From: Chloroflexi bacterium HGW-Chloroflexi-4
Lineage (GTDB): Bacteria; Chloroflexota; Anaerolineae; Anaerolineales; Anaerolineaceae
Assembly: GCA_002840715.1 (NCBI GenBank)
Contig: PHBW01000015.1
Coordinates: 124,001 to 188,000, forward strand
Direction: 5' to 3'
Length of the DNA stretch: 64,000 nt
Shown: positions 25,714 through 34,032 of the stretch, one piece after another
Position numbering within the stretch: the first letter of the stretch is position 1
Layout of the letters: every line of letters begins with the position of its first letter
The notes under the pieces: model-generated
Databases searched by the model: none
What the model saw: only the letters and a program-made list of their open reading frames with translations
Told to the model about the DNA's origin: nothing
Made by a program: the position numbers and the translations under genes

Positions 25714-26616
25714 TTATTGCAACAATCCCATGGTGAGGAAGGAGAAGATGACAATGTCGCTGAGCAGGTGAATCCACCATGACCAGAAGAGTCCACGGGT
25801 TTCAAGCATGGCTTTGCTCAAGATCCAACCCATGAAAATAGATGCAAGCGCACCGGGTATGCCACTGGGGACGCCGAAGTAATGCGCGACGCCAAAGAAT
25901 GAAGCGGCCATCCAAAGCGAATTTAAGCTGCCTGTCACGGGTTCAAGCGTGGCCAGCATGGGTGCTCGAAAGATCATTTCTTCATTAAAAGCATTCAAAG
26001 CGGCGTAAAAAATAATGGAAGGCAAAATGGGCAGCAATTTTCCAAACAATATACCTGATGGTTTCATGCCCAGGTAAAGTACAACCCCCAACCCTGCTGC
26101 AATACAGAATGACCAGAGCAGACCAAAATTCGTCCAGGGTTCAGGTTTTGGAAACCCTAATAGTTTGACGGGTTTAATGAGCACTTTGAGATTACCGCGG
26201 GTTAAAAAGATCTCTTTGCGCTTATAACCCAGGATGAACAAGATCAAGATCATAATGACAGAAACAGCCAATTTGCCGGTTTGCTCAGCTTGCATACGTT
26301 GATCAAACACACTGGCACCGAATAAATTTTGCAGGAAGGGAAGGGTGAAATTAATTCGCGTGACGAGTTCAAGCAAGCCAAAAAAGGCAATCATGATCAG
26401 GAAAAAATTATGTAACGGCTTGATCGGTTTGTAGAAATATGAGACAACCGCCATGATACCCAAAAGCACGAGTTTGGCCATTAACATCCATGGTGGAACT
26501 GAGCCGGTGATTTCAAAAAAGGCAATGTCGGGTAGCGTGCTGATGAGGGCGACAACTATCCAGGCGATGGTGATAGGACTGCGATTGTTATCTTGAGCTG
26601 TAACGGTAGTTGGCAT
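25714..26616 (-). CDS. CPBP-family intramembrane metalloprotease
   Basis: A 300-residue membrane protein with eight spans. The CPBP (CAAX protease and bacteriocin processing) motifs are present: FNEEMIFRAPML (EExxxR), FFGVAHYFG and the late SWWIHLLSD. These enzymes cut within or near the membrane and are often linked to peptide export or immunity. It is the last gene of the MBL - ATPase - permease - CPBP operon. The ATG at 26616 has AAGGA eight bases upstream; a longer frame to 26673 would overlap the permease gene. Confidence 0.9.
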   Translation of the reverse strand: MPTTVTAQDNNRSPITIAWIVVALISTLPDIAFFEITGSVPPWMLMAKLVLLGIMAVVSYFYKPIKPLHNFFLIMIAFFGLLELVTRINFTLPFLQNLFGASVFDQRMQAEQTGKLAVSVIMILILFILGYKRKEIFLTRGNLKVLIKPVKLLGFPKPEPWTNFGLLWSFCIAAGLGVVLYLGMKPSGILFGKLLPILPSIIFYAALNAFNEEMIFRAPMLATLEPVTGSLNSLWMAASFFGVAHYFGVPSGIPGALASIFMGWILSKAMLETRGLFWSWWIHLLSDIVIFSFLTMGLLQ

Positions 26617-26629
26617 GAAGATATCCTTT

Positions 26630-27781
26630 TTAGTTTTTATGCAAACGATATTTATTGAATAAGAACACCCCAATTGCTAAATATAACGCTGACAATATCA
26701 ACAATAATATTAATTCGTAGGCCACATCCTTTAAACCTGCACCTAATGTAAGCACTTTGTTGAGGGCAATAATGGCATGTGTAGGTGGTAAAAAGTCAAA
26801 CATACCAATGGTGCGTCCAGCGATTGTAAAAATGGGCATCGGGGGAATGGGGAAAACTGCACCGGTAAAAAACATCAAGAAAATCAGAGGAAAATTGGAG
26901 TAAATAAAGGCTTCGCTGACTGTACGGGCCAGACAGGCAATCATCAAACCAATGCCAATGATTGAAAAGCTGGTGACAACACCAATCAGTACAGCGATCC
27001 ATAGGGATCCCTGGCTGCTGAACCCCAACATATTGGCGGTGAGAAAAGTAAACAAGACACAGGCGGCCCCGATAAGCACCTGGGTCAGGCTGATGCCGCC
27101 GAGCAAGTCGAAAGCAGTCATTTTTGTCATTTGCAGACGGCGAAGAGTGCCGTTTTCAACTTCGCGGGTAATGGTCATGGCCACCTGAAAGATTAACATC
27201 ACCACGGCCAGAATGAGTAAAGCTGGTACGTACATTTCGAATTCGGTGCGTGCTGCTGAAGCCCCGAGTGGAATCTCGTTGAGCACCACCGGGGAATATT
27301 GACCGATCATATCTTTAACATACTCGTCCACGGCTGAAACGGCCATGATCGAAACCATTGGATAATAGGGATTGGTCAGATCGCCGATCAGGGTTAACTT
27401 GACCGATTCAACTTTTTGACCCTTACCAGCCGCAAGAAGGGTCGATGAAAAATTTTCAGGAAATATCATCAAGGCTGTGGCTTCGCGGTTCCTTAATTTT
27501 GTTTCGGCTGTCGTTTGGTCTTCGATCAGGGTTACTTTTAGGATTGGCTGTCCGTCAGAATAGCTGAGTTGTTGAATTTTTTCTATGACTTCGGCGCTAA
27601 CTGATTCAGCATTTTGTTGATCGCGATTAATGATTAGAACACGATAAGTAGTGGAGCCTCCACCGGTGATCATCCAATAGAGTAAAACAAATACAGGAGC
27701 TATGCTGATTGAAAGGATAAGCAGCCAATAACTGCGTAATTGTTCACGCATACTTTTGAGAAAAACACGGATCAGTCTCAT
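26630..27781 (-). CDS. ABC-2 type permease (YhaP/NatB-like)
   Basis: A 383-residue permease with the single N-terminal helix, a long external domain (residues about 50-180) and five C-terminal helices. FQVAMTITREVENGTLRRLQ is the conserved ABC-2 loop. It is coupled to the ATPase gene by an ATGA overlap. It likely exports a peptide, lipid or drug, and the CPBP protease 13 bases downstream may process the substrate. Confidence 0.92.
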   Translation of the reverse strand: MRLIRVFLKSMREQLRSYWLLILSISIAPVFVLLYWMITGGGSTTYRVLIINRDQQNAESVSAEVIEKIQQLSYSDGQPILKVTLIEDQTTAETKLRNREATALMIFPENFSSTLLAAGKGQKVESVKLTLIGDLTNPYYPMVSIMAVSAVDEYVKDMIGQYSPVVLNEIPLGASAARTEFEMYVPALLILAVVMLIFQVAMTITREVENGTLRRLQMTKMTAFDLLGGISLTQVLIGAACVLFTFLTANMLGFSSQGSLWIAVLIGVVTSFSIIGIGLMIACLARTVSEAFIYSNFPLIFLMFFTGAVFPIPPMPIFTIAGRTIGMFDFLPPTHAIIALNKVLTLGAGLKDVAYELILLLILSALYLAIGVFLFNKYRLHKN

Positions 27782-28713
27782 TCGCGCAACCGCCTTCCAG
27801 TGAGAGTGATAAAAACATCTTCAAGAGAGTTTTGCCGCAGGCGTAAATCTCCGGGGTGAAGTCCGTTGGTTTGCAAGATTTCAAGGATTCTTGGGAGCAG
27901 TTCAACAATTCCGCGGCTACGCAAGATCAGCTCTTCTCCGTTTGTTGTGATATCGGCACCGATGGGTGATAACAGCGATTGGTAGAGGTCAGCCATACCC
28001 GCTTCAGGCATGATGAATTCAAGCACATCCCCCTGACCAACCCTGGTTTTGAGCTCATCGGGTGTGCCTAACGCCAGGAGTTGCCCGTGGTCAATGATGG
28101 CAATGCGGTCAGCCACACGGTCTGCTTCATCCATATTATGAGTGGTGAGGATGACCGTCTTCTTGCGCGCAAGTGACTTGATAAAATCGCGTACCAAGAC
28201 TCGGCTTTGAGGGTCCAGACCAGCTTCCGGTTCGTCCAACACTAGAATTTCAGGGTCATGCATGAGTGCCATGATCAGATTGAGCCGGCGCTGCATGCCT
28301 CCTGATAAAGTTTTGGCTAATTGATTGCGCTTTTCAGTCAAATGCATGACCTCAAGCAGTTGTTCTGCACGAGAGCGGGCAACCCTGGCGGGAATGTCGT
28401 ACATCTCTGCTAGAAATACCAGTTGTTCGATGCAGGTCAATGAACTCCACAATATGATGGATTGCGGGCAGACACCCACTCGCTGTTGTATATCGGATCT
28501 GTGATCCAGAAGAGTGCCGTGAATTAAGACTTCTCCGCTGTTTGGCTTGAGTAATCCGCACAGCATATTAATGGAAGTAGTCTTGCCAGCGCCGTTGGGG
28601 CCGAGAAAACCGAATACTTCTCCCTCATATACTTCAAGGTTGAGGTCTGATACGGCGGTCAATGCGCCGTATTTTTTAACCAGATGGCGGGTTTGCAGAG
28701 CGATTTCAGGCAT
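27778..28713 (-). CDS. ABC-2 exporter ATP-binding protein
   Basis: A 311-residue ATPase: GPNGAGKTT, signature LSGGMQRRLNLIMA, Walker B ILVLDEPEAGLD and TTH switch. A C-terminal domain of about 85 residues with the ending SLEDVFITLTGRRL is typical of DrrA-type ATPases. It partners the permease with which it overlaps by four bases. AAAGGA lies seven bases upstream of the ATG. Confidence 0.94.
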   Translation of the reverse strand: MPEIALQTRHLVKKYGALTAVSDLNLEVYEGEVFGFLGPNGAGKTTSINMLCGLLKPNSGEVLIHGTLLDHRSDIQQRVGVCPQSIILWSSLTCIEQLVFLAEMYDIPARVARSRAEQLLEVMHLTEKRNQLAKTLSGGMQRRLNLIMALMHDPEILVLDEPEAGLDPQSRVLVRDFIKSLARKKTVILTTHNMDEADRVADRIAIIDHGQLLALGTPDELKTRVGQGDVLEFIMPEAGMADLYQSLLSPIGADITTNGEELILRSRGIVELLPRILEILQTNGLHPGDLRLRQNSLEDVFITLTGRRLRE

Positions 28714-28742
28714 GAAACATTCCTTTACTCATAAGGAGAATC

Positions 28743-29393
28743 TTAATTTGGGAATTGGTCAAACGGAAAAGGCTTGCCGTGACCTGGATATACGATTTTG
28801 GCGTTTAATCCACGCAATATTGATAGACTGGTTTTCAACTCCGATTCATCTTCAAAGAGGTCGGCTGTTTTGGGCTTTCTGCGATTTGAGACCGTGTCTC
28901 CGACGATTAAGTCGCCTTCAGCAGTTAGAATAACAATGGAGCCCGCGGTGTGACCGGGCGTGTGGATCACGGTTGCATCATGACCGAATTCTTGCAGACT
29001 TTGTCCATCTTCTAGGTAAAGGTTGGGCTCAAACGAACCGGAAGCATCACTTATTTTTGAAGCCATCCAGGTCATAATTCTGCCAGTCAAGGTGTTGGCG
29101 CTGCGGCGTCTGGGTTTGCCTGTTGTAACCATATCAAGGTCGCCTTGATGGATGGCGATGTTTACGCCGTATTTTTGCTGTAGTTTTTTACAGTTTCCCG
29201 AATGATCCATATCGCCGTGAGTGAGGATAACCAGTTTCAAACGCTCTGGCAGGGCGCCGCGGGATAACAATTCGCTTTCCAGTTTGGTCCACACATCACT
29301 AATGCCAGTATCCACCAGGATGTAACCATCTCCGGCTTGAAGCAGATAGGCATTTACAAACCCCACATCAATCCTCAAAATTGATTGTTTCAT
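28743..29393 (-). CDS. MBL-fold metallo-hydrolase
   Basis: A 216-residue metallo-beta-lactamase-fold hydrolase. Metal ligands are visible in THGDMDHSG (the HxxxDH part), HTPGHTAGS, and GDTV, with a final PGHG. It resembles the glyoxalase II/RNase Z-like general group; the substrate is unknown. The start at 29393 gives MKQSILRIDVGFVNAYLL, the usual first strand; the longer frame to 29462 adds a cysteine-rich leader that looks non-coding. It lies 29 bases before the ABC ATPase gene and may head that operon. Confidence 0.88.
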   Translation of the reverse strand: MKQSILRIDVGFVNAYLLQAGDGYILVDTGISDVWTKLESELLSRGALPERLKLVILTHGDMDHSGNCKKLQQKYGVNIAIHQGDLDMVTTGKPRRRSANTLTGRIMTWMASKISDASGSFEPNLYLEDGQSLQEFGHDATVIHTPGHTAGSIVILTAEGDLIVGDTVSNRRKPKTADLFEDESELKTSLSILRGLNAKIVYPGHGKPFPFDQFPN

Positions 29394-29662
29394 TTGACAA
29401 CACTTTCTGAAGGTTGGTTTTATCCCACCACAACATACGTTGGATTTATTGAATTGTAGCAAAATATTCTACAAACCAAACAAATTTACGGACCAAAAAA
29501 TGATAATGGTCTTTTTGCGGGCTATTCTGGAAAAAAGATGGATGTATGGGAATTAACTGCGGATGTATGCCAAGCGTGATGGCTTTTTGCAATCATGGCA
29601 ATAATTGTTCTACCGAATAAAGAAAAACAAGCTGTTTTTCCCTCAGTTGTGTCGAAGAATGA

Positions 29663-29902
29663 TCAATCGTTAGGTTTAACGATCTTGTTTGAACTTGGAT
29701 AACTGCACAGCAGTGTATCGAGATATTCCACACCGCGAAAATGCGGACAGAGAGATACATTCTTAACCGCGCAGCGATGAATTTTGGTAGATTCGGCCTG
29801 ATTCCACGGGCACGCGTCTTGCTGCCAGGCGATATCATCCGCAGGCGTGGCTAAATCAATATCCATATTAGCGCCCCTAAGTTTATGTATGACTATGTCC
29901 AT
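29663..29902 (-). CDS. small cysteine-containing hypothetical protein
   Basis: A 79-residue protein. The region ACPWNQAESTKIHRCAVKNV, followed by SLCPHFRG and TLLCSYP, has four Cys and nearby His and resembles a small conserved metal- or cluster-binding protein that I recall from related bacteria, though I cannot name a family. GGAG lies nine bases before the ATG at 29902; a second start at 29866 has AGGGG seven bases before it. Codon pattern and spacing to the gene upstream (23 bases) support a real gene. Confidence 0.6.
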   Translation of the reverse strand: MDIVIHKLRGANMDIDLATPADDIAWQQDACPWNQAESTKIHRCAVKNVSLCPHFRGVEYLDTLLCSYPSSNKIVKPND

Positions 29903-29925
29903 TGGCGAGGTCTCCTCACCAATAT

Positions 29926-30402
29926 TTATACACCTGCAAAAGCTTTTTTCAATCCCTCAATGTCAAGTTTTTTCATTTTTAACATCGCCTGATAGACCCG
30001 GTCAGTTTTTTCTTTGTCCGGGTCAGCCATTAAATCCATCAAGACTTGTGGCACGATCTGCCATGAAAGACCAAACTTATCTTTCAACCAGCCGCATTGC
30101 ACTTCTTCACCGCCGTTGGCGGTAAGGCCATACCAAAGTTTATCCACTTCAGCCTGATCTTCACAGTTGATCACAAATGAAACTGCCTCAGTAAATTTAA
30201 ACAAGGGTCCGCCGTTGAGTGCAGTGAATTGCTGACCATCCAATTCAAAACTGACGGTCATCACCGTGCCTGCCTGGCCGGGAGAGTTTTCAGGATATCG
30301 AGAGATGTTGTTGGTCTTTGAGTTTTTAACCAGAGAAGTGTAAAGATTGGCAGCCTCTTCAGCCTGATCGGTAAACCATAAGAAGGGGGTTATTTTTGAC
30401 AT
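29926..30402 (-). CDS. VOC-superfamily protein (PhnB/3-dmu-9_3-mt type)
   Basis: A 158-residue protein with the PhnB-like layout: KITPFLWFTDQAEEAANLYT at the start, FELDGQQFTALNGGPLFKFT in the middle, and CGWLKDKFGLSWQIVP, the signature of the 3-demethylubiquinone-like VOC group. Members are usually of unknown substrate. AAAAGGA precedes the ATG. The small Cys protein follows on the same strand. Confidence 0.92.
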   Translation of the reverse strand: MSKITPFLWFTDQAEEAANLYTSLVKNSKTNNISRYPENSPGQAGTVMTVSFELDGQQFTALNGGPLFKFTEAVSFVINCEDQAEVDKLWYGLTANGGEEVQCGWLKDKFGLSWQIVPQVLMDLMADPDKEKTDRVYQAMLKMKKLDIEGLKKAFAGV

Positions 30403-30527
30403 AATTTATCCTTTTTAGTTTTATACAGCATAATCCATGTGATTAATTTAGTCAAATATCATAATATTTATCGTATAAGCAATAGTAATTTATACATAGT
30501 TAATCAGGAAATTATAAGGATAAAAAA

Positions 30528-30553
30528 AGCACCCTACCATAAAGGTGGGTGCT
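30528..30553 (-). terminator. terminator after the broken mini-gene
   Basis: A stem of AGCACCC and GGGTGCT, extended by ACC/GGT with one bulge, with a five-base loop. On the minus strand it runs into T7. It lies 20 bases after the stop codon at 30574. Confidence 0.8.
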
Positions 30554-30573
30554 GATCAGCTCGTGGGAAAACC

Positions 30574-30758
30574 TTATGCAGCCTGGGGCAAATTGATGCG
30601 GCGGCCAATTTCCATTTTCAAGTTCTGATCCACGTGAGCAACTTCGTGGGTGAGGATGTTTCTTTAACATCATGAGCGTGTTCCACAGCCAATTTTTCCA
30701 ACATGACACCATTCAAAATTACCGACACGAGCCGGTTAATCCGCATTGGTTTTACCAT
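30574..30758 (-). pseudogene. frameshifted small gene with restored HEVAH motif
   Basis: On the minus strand a frame opens at the ATG at 30758 (MVKPMRINRLVSVILNGVML, then EKLAVEHAHDVKE). It then loses phase in a run of A's at 30659-30661. Adding one A there continues as NILTHEVAHVDQ and then NLKMEIGRRINLPQAA, stopping at 30574. The restored product of about 62 residues contains an HExxH-like HEVAH. A strong terminator follows, which supports a former or real gene. It may be a true pseudogene or a sequencing error in the A run. No family is recognised. Confidence 0.5.
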
Positions 30759-30912
30759 TTCATTTGAAACATTATTCGAATTCACAAACAATTACCAACT
30801 CTCTATTAGATTTTTAAGCGCCCGGTATTATATCGCATAAAATAGCCAATCCGGATAAATGAGAAAACTCTCACCGAAAAAGCTACATATAGAGTTTCTG
30901 TTATAGTGTCAA

Positions 30913-31923
30913 TTATTTGGAATTGAGGGTCCGCAACACTCTCAAGGTCACCCATTTATTAGGCTCATTGAGCTTGCCGTAGCTTCTCCAGGTTTTGCCG
31001 GCATAATCATATTCAAGAGACCAGCGTCCATGAGCGTCTTGTTTAGCTAATATAAGTTGAAGGGTGTTTTTAAGTCGCGGATCATTGCCAGCGCCTAAAG
31101 ACACCAGGGCTTCAACGCTCTGCAGTAAATCGGTAATATAGAAGACTGGAAAACCAAACTTCCACCAGTTGCGGCTGGGATGATCGTTCAATCCATTTGG
31201 AAATTGTGCATTTGCCATATCGGTTGCCAGAAAGAATTCCAAACCCATTTGAATCGCTTTATCAATCATGGGGGTGCGCTTCTCTTTAGGCAAAATCCCA
31301 AAAGCCATCATGACTTTAGTGGCACCCCAAGCGCATGGTTGTTTGTAGTTTGCCCCGCAAGCAAAGTTTGGTGCACATTTGTAGGCATAATAACGAACAG
31401 GTGCCTTGCGGTCTGTGTTGGGTGCGATACCGTCGCCGGTAACAGATCTTGCCATCCAGTCAAAGGCGGATTCAAGGCGAGGGTCTTCGCAACCCAGTTT
31501 CACCAGCGACCAACACAAGTTACCTTGCAGGCAGTCAATTGTGCCGGAGGGCTCACCGTTATAAGCAAATTGTCCGCCTGAGGCGAGCGCCTGGTCAAGT
31601 AGATAATTGCAAGCTGTGCGGATGCGTTCATCTTCGCGGATGTCAGCGCCCAATTGGGCAAGTAATAACAGCGACCATACGGTTGATTTATACTTGGGTC
31701 CGTAACCCGGGCCGGGTTTCTGCCAGTAACCTTCGGGGTCCATTTTTTCAAGAATTTGAGCGATGGGTCCTTGTTGGTGGGCGGTTTGGCGTGCCAGCTT
31801 CATTTCTTCATCATCATATGAGAGTTTGACTAGATCACGTAATGCAAGATAACGTACCGCCGGTTCTTCTTTGTCAAGCAACCAGGCAAGCGGGTCGCCA
31901 TTAAGTTGCGTTTCGAGTTTCAT
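30913..31923 (-). CDS. alpha/alpha-barrel (terpene-cyclase/prenyltransferase-like toroid) protein
   Basis: A 336-residue protein made of repeated helical pairs with GYWQKPGPGYGPKYKSTVWS, GTIDCLQGNLCWSLVKLGC and DAHGRWSLEYDY. These are typical of squalene-cyclase-like alpha/alpha toroids. Related proteins in databases are often mislabelled. There is no clear catalytic DxDD motif, so it is probably not a cyclase. The ATG at 31923 has GGAGG four bases upstream. It lies downstream of the Gfo/Idh oxidoreductase, 26 bases away, and probably shares its transcript. Confidence 0.7.
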   Translation of the reverse strand: MKLETQLNGDPLAWLLDKEEPAVRYLALRDLVKLSYDDEEMKLARQTAHQQGPIAQILEKMDPEGYWQKPGPGYGPKYKSTVWSLLLLAQLGADIREDERIRTACNYLLDQALASGGQFAYNGEPSGTIDCLQGNLCWSLVKLGCEDPRLESAFDWMARSVTGDGIAPNTDRKAPVRYYAYKCAPNFACGANYKQPCAWGATKVMMAFGILPKEKRTPMIDKAIQMGLEFFLATDMANAQFPNGLNDHPSRNWWKFGFPVFYITDLLQSVEALVSLGAGNDPRLKNTLQLILAKQDAHGRWSLEYDYAGKTWRSYGKLNEPNKWVTLRVLRTLNSK

Positions 31924-31949
31924 TCGCCCTCCAATATTATTTTTGCTTT

Positions 31950-32915
31950 TTAACAGATTCCCCACTGCTGATTTAAAGCATCAAAGATCGCAGTGCTGGC
32001 AATGGTGTCTTCCCATGGGATCAGATCGCTTTCAATTTTACCGGTGCGGACAAGATCGGCACAATGCCGAATCTGGTGCTCAAACCCGTCGGCCACAGGT
32101 TTCATAAATTTCTCGATGGTTTTTCCATTTTCATCACTAAGGATACAGGTTTGTGGACCGAAACAGTTTTCCAACACAATACGCCCCTGGGTGCCGTAGA
32201 TGTAAGCTTCCTCCATGGCGCGGACATTAAACCCGCAAGCCAGATTTGCTAACTCTCCACCTTCAAACTTCATGGAAAATGCAGCAGATTCATCCACCCC
32301 ATTGGGAGCGAAATGGGCTGATCCAGTTACGCTTAGGGGATAGCCTCCTACAATGCCAATCGCAAAATCAATGGGATAAATGCCCACATCATATAGGCTG
32401 CCGCCTTCTGTATCTTTATTAAAAAGCCGATGATGAGGGTCATAAGGAGCACGATAGCTGAAGTTGGCGGTGATCAATTTGACCTGTCCAATGCGACCGT
32501 ATTTCACCCATTCCTGGGCTTTTATATAAGCGGGCATGCAGCGTGTCCACATGGCTTCCATGAGCAGGGTGTTATTCTTTTTGGCAAGGTTAACCAATTC
32601 AATCGCTTGTTTTTGAGTGGTGACAAGTGGTTTTTCGCACAACACCGGCTTATGTGCTTCAAGACATTTTTTTGCGTATTCATAATGGAAGTTGTGGGTC
32701 AAACCGATATAAACCACATCAACCTCTGGATCGGTGATTACCGCTTCATAAGTCGCGGCTGATTTTTGAGACTCAAACCGATTGGCAAATTTTTTGGTAC
32801 GATCCAAATCACGTGAAGCCACCGAGCTTAATTCAACGTCTTCAACAGTTTGTAAAACTTTTGCGAAGCGTGAAGAAATTTGTCCAAGACCGATAATACC
32901 AAACCGAACAGTCAT
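31950..32915 (-). CDS. Gfo/Idh/MocA-family oxidoreductase
   Basis: A 321-residue NAD(P)-dependent dehydrogenase. It has the Rossmann start FGIIGLGQISSRFA, the conserved CEKPL with the catalytic Lys, and GGSLYDVGIYPIDFA in the C-terminal sheet domain. Family members oxidise or reduce sugars, inositols or biliverdin-type substrates; which one applies is unknown. AAGGGAGG precedes the ATG. It is first in a pair with the toroid protein. Confidence 0.93.
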   Translation of the reverse strand: MTVRFGIIGLGQISSRFAKVLQTVEDVELSSVASRDLDRTKKFANRFESQKSAATYEAVITDPEVDVVYIGLTHNFHYEYAKKCLEAHKPVLCEKPLVTTQKQAIELVNLAKKNNTLLMEAMWTRCMPAYIKAQEWVKYGRIGQVKLITANFSYRAPYDPHHRLFNKDTEGGSLYDVGIYPIDFAIGIVGGYPLSVTGSAHFAPNGVDESAAFSMKFEGGELANLACGFNVRAMEEAYIYGTQGRIVLENCFGPQTCILSDENGKTIEKFMKPVADGFEHQIRHCADLVRTGKIESDLIPWEDTIASTAIFDALNQQWGIC

Positions 32916-32976
32916 TTTGCCTCCCTTTACAGAATATCTAGATTAATCATAAACCAGAAGTCTTGAGAGGTCAAAA

Positions 32977-33002
32977 AACTCTCCCATGTGATTGGGAGAG
33001 TT
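32977..33002 (-). terminator. terminator of the AIM24 gene
   Basis: A 10-base perfect stem (AACTCTCCCA and its complement, six-base loop) running into T6 on the minus strand, 17 bases after the stop codon. Confidence 0.85.
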
Positions 33003-33019
33003 GATTCGATCAAATATCT

Positions 33020-33694
33020 CTAATTGCTTTTTTGAGGCACCTGCGGAATGATCCAACTTATCAGGGCTTGTGGAGAACGGGTCTGGATGTATATTTTTCC
33101 AGGACCAGTTATTTCCACCACCAATCCCTCTCCTGAAAGCAGTGTGGATTTTAATCCACCAACAGATTTTACTTGCACATCCATGGTGGCATAAAATGCA
33201 ACCAGGTGGGATGAGTCCACGATGTATTTTTCACCCGGAGCAAGTTCTTTTTCAAAAATTGCGCCGTATGACGAAACAAGGAGCTTGCCGCTGCCGGTGG
33301 CTTCAAGCATGGAGACACCTTCGCCTGCTTTGAAGGCTTTCATGCTGAATTTGCTATTCAGGTCAATGCCGTTCTCTGAAGCAAGGTAGGAACCTGATTG
33401 AACCATGAGAGGTATGCCGGTCAAGTCAATTTGCACTATATCACCTGGCAGATCAGGTGCGAGGGTCACTTCGCCACCCTGAGGACCGGCTAACCAAAAG
33501 TTCTGAAAGAATGATTCTCCTCCGAGTACTGCACGGCCAAGTGATTTGAACAATCCGCCTTCGGCTTTGGTTTCCACTTCAACGCTGGCTGAATGACTTA
33601 CCATGGCGCCAGAATCTGCGCGGATGCGTTCGTTGGGGGCAAGTTTAACAACTGCAAACGAATATGAGGGACGGAATTGAATATCGATTTCCAT
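33020..33694 (-). CDS. AIM24/TIGR00266-family protein
   Basis: A 224-residue protein of beta-rich repeats. Key blocks are LAPNERIRADSGAMVSHSA near the start, LGRAVLGGESFFQN, and GDIVQIDLTG, which are typical of the TIGR00266/AIM24 family. The family is widespread but its function is unknown. The length is normal. GGAG lies before the ATG and it has its own terminator. Confidence 0.9.
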   Translation of the reverse strand: MEIDIQFRPSYSFAVVKLAPNERIRADSGAMVSHSASVEVETKAEGGLFKSLGRAVLGGESFFQNFWLAGPQGGEVTLAPDLPGDIVQIDLTGIPLMVQSGSYLASENGIDLNSKFSMKAFKAGEGVSMLEATGSGKLLVSSYGAIFEKELAPGEKYIVDSSHLVAFYATMDVQVKSVGGLKSTLLSGEGLVVEITGPGKIYIQTRSPQALISWIIPQVPQKSN

Positions 33695-34032
33695 TTTTAT
33701 TCTCCTAAATAAATAGTGGCGCTTTCCAATTTTGATATCAAATACTAGTAAAGATTATCCCGTTGATGTCTTTATTTTATTAGATTATACAAAATTGAAA
33801 GCTTTACTTGATTAATCAAATCTTTGGTTTAATTAACTATATAAAAAATTTATGGATTAATTGTGCGGTTTTGGTAATAATCAGATGGCGGTTCAGGTTT
33901 TGTTTTGAGGACCGACAATTTTTTTGTCCACCCTTATTTGTGTATTGTGATGAATCCCACTTGAGAGAAAATGAACATAGTAACAATGGCATAATGATTG
34001 CGAAATTATTCCGTATTTTAGGAAGGTATAGG
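33695..34032. other. AT-rich spacer upstream of the protease gene
   Basis: A divergent promoter region of 338 bases. A frame in phase with the protease gene is open from 33808, but it has no ribosome site, reads as AT-rich non-coding sequence, and would bury the lipoprotein signal. No operator or repeat was recognised. Confidence 0.5.

Noticed and set aside
33808-34032. 75-codon N-terminal extension of the clostripain-like gene
   Set aside because: It has no ribosome site and would bury a perfect lipoprotein signal peptide; AGGAAGG stands right before the ATG at 34033.
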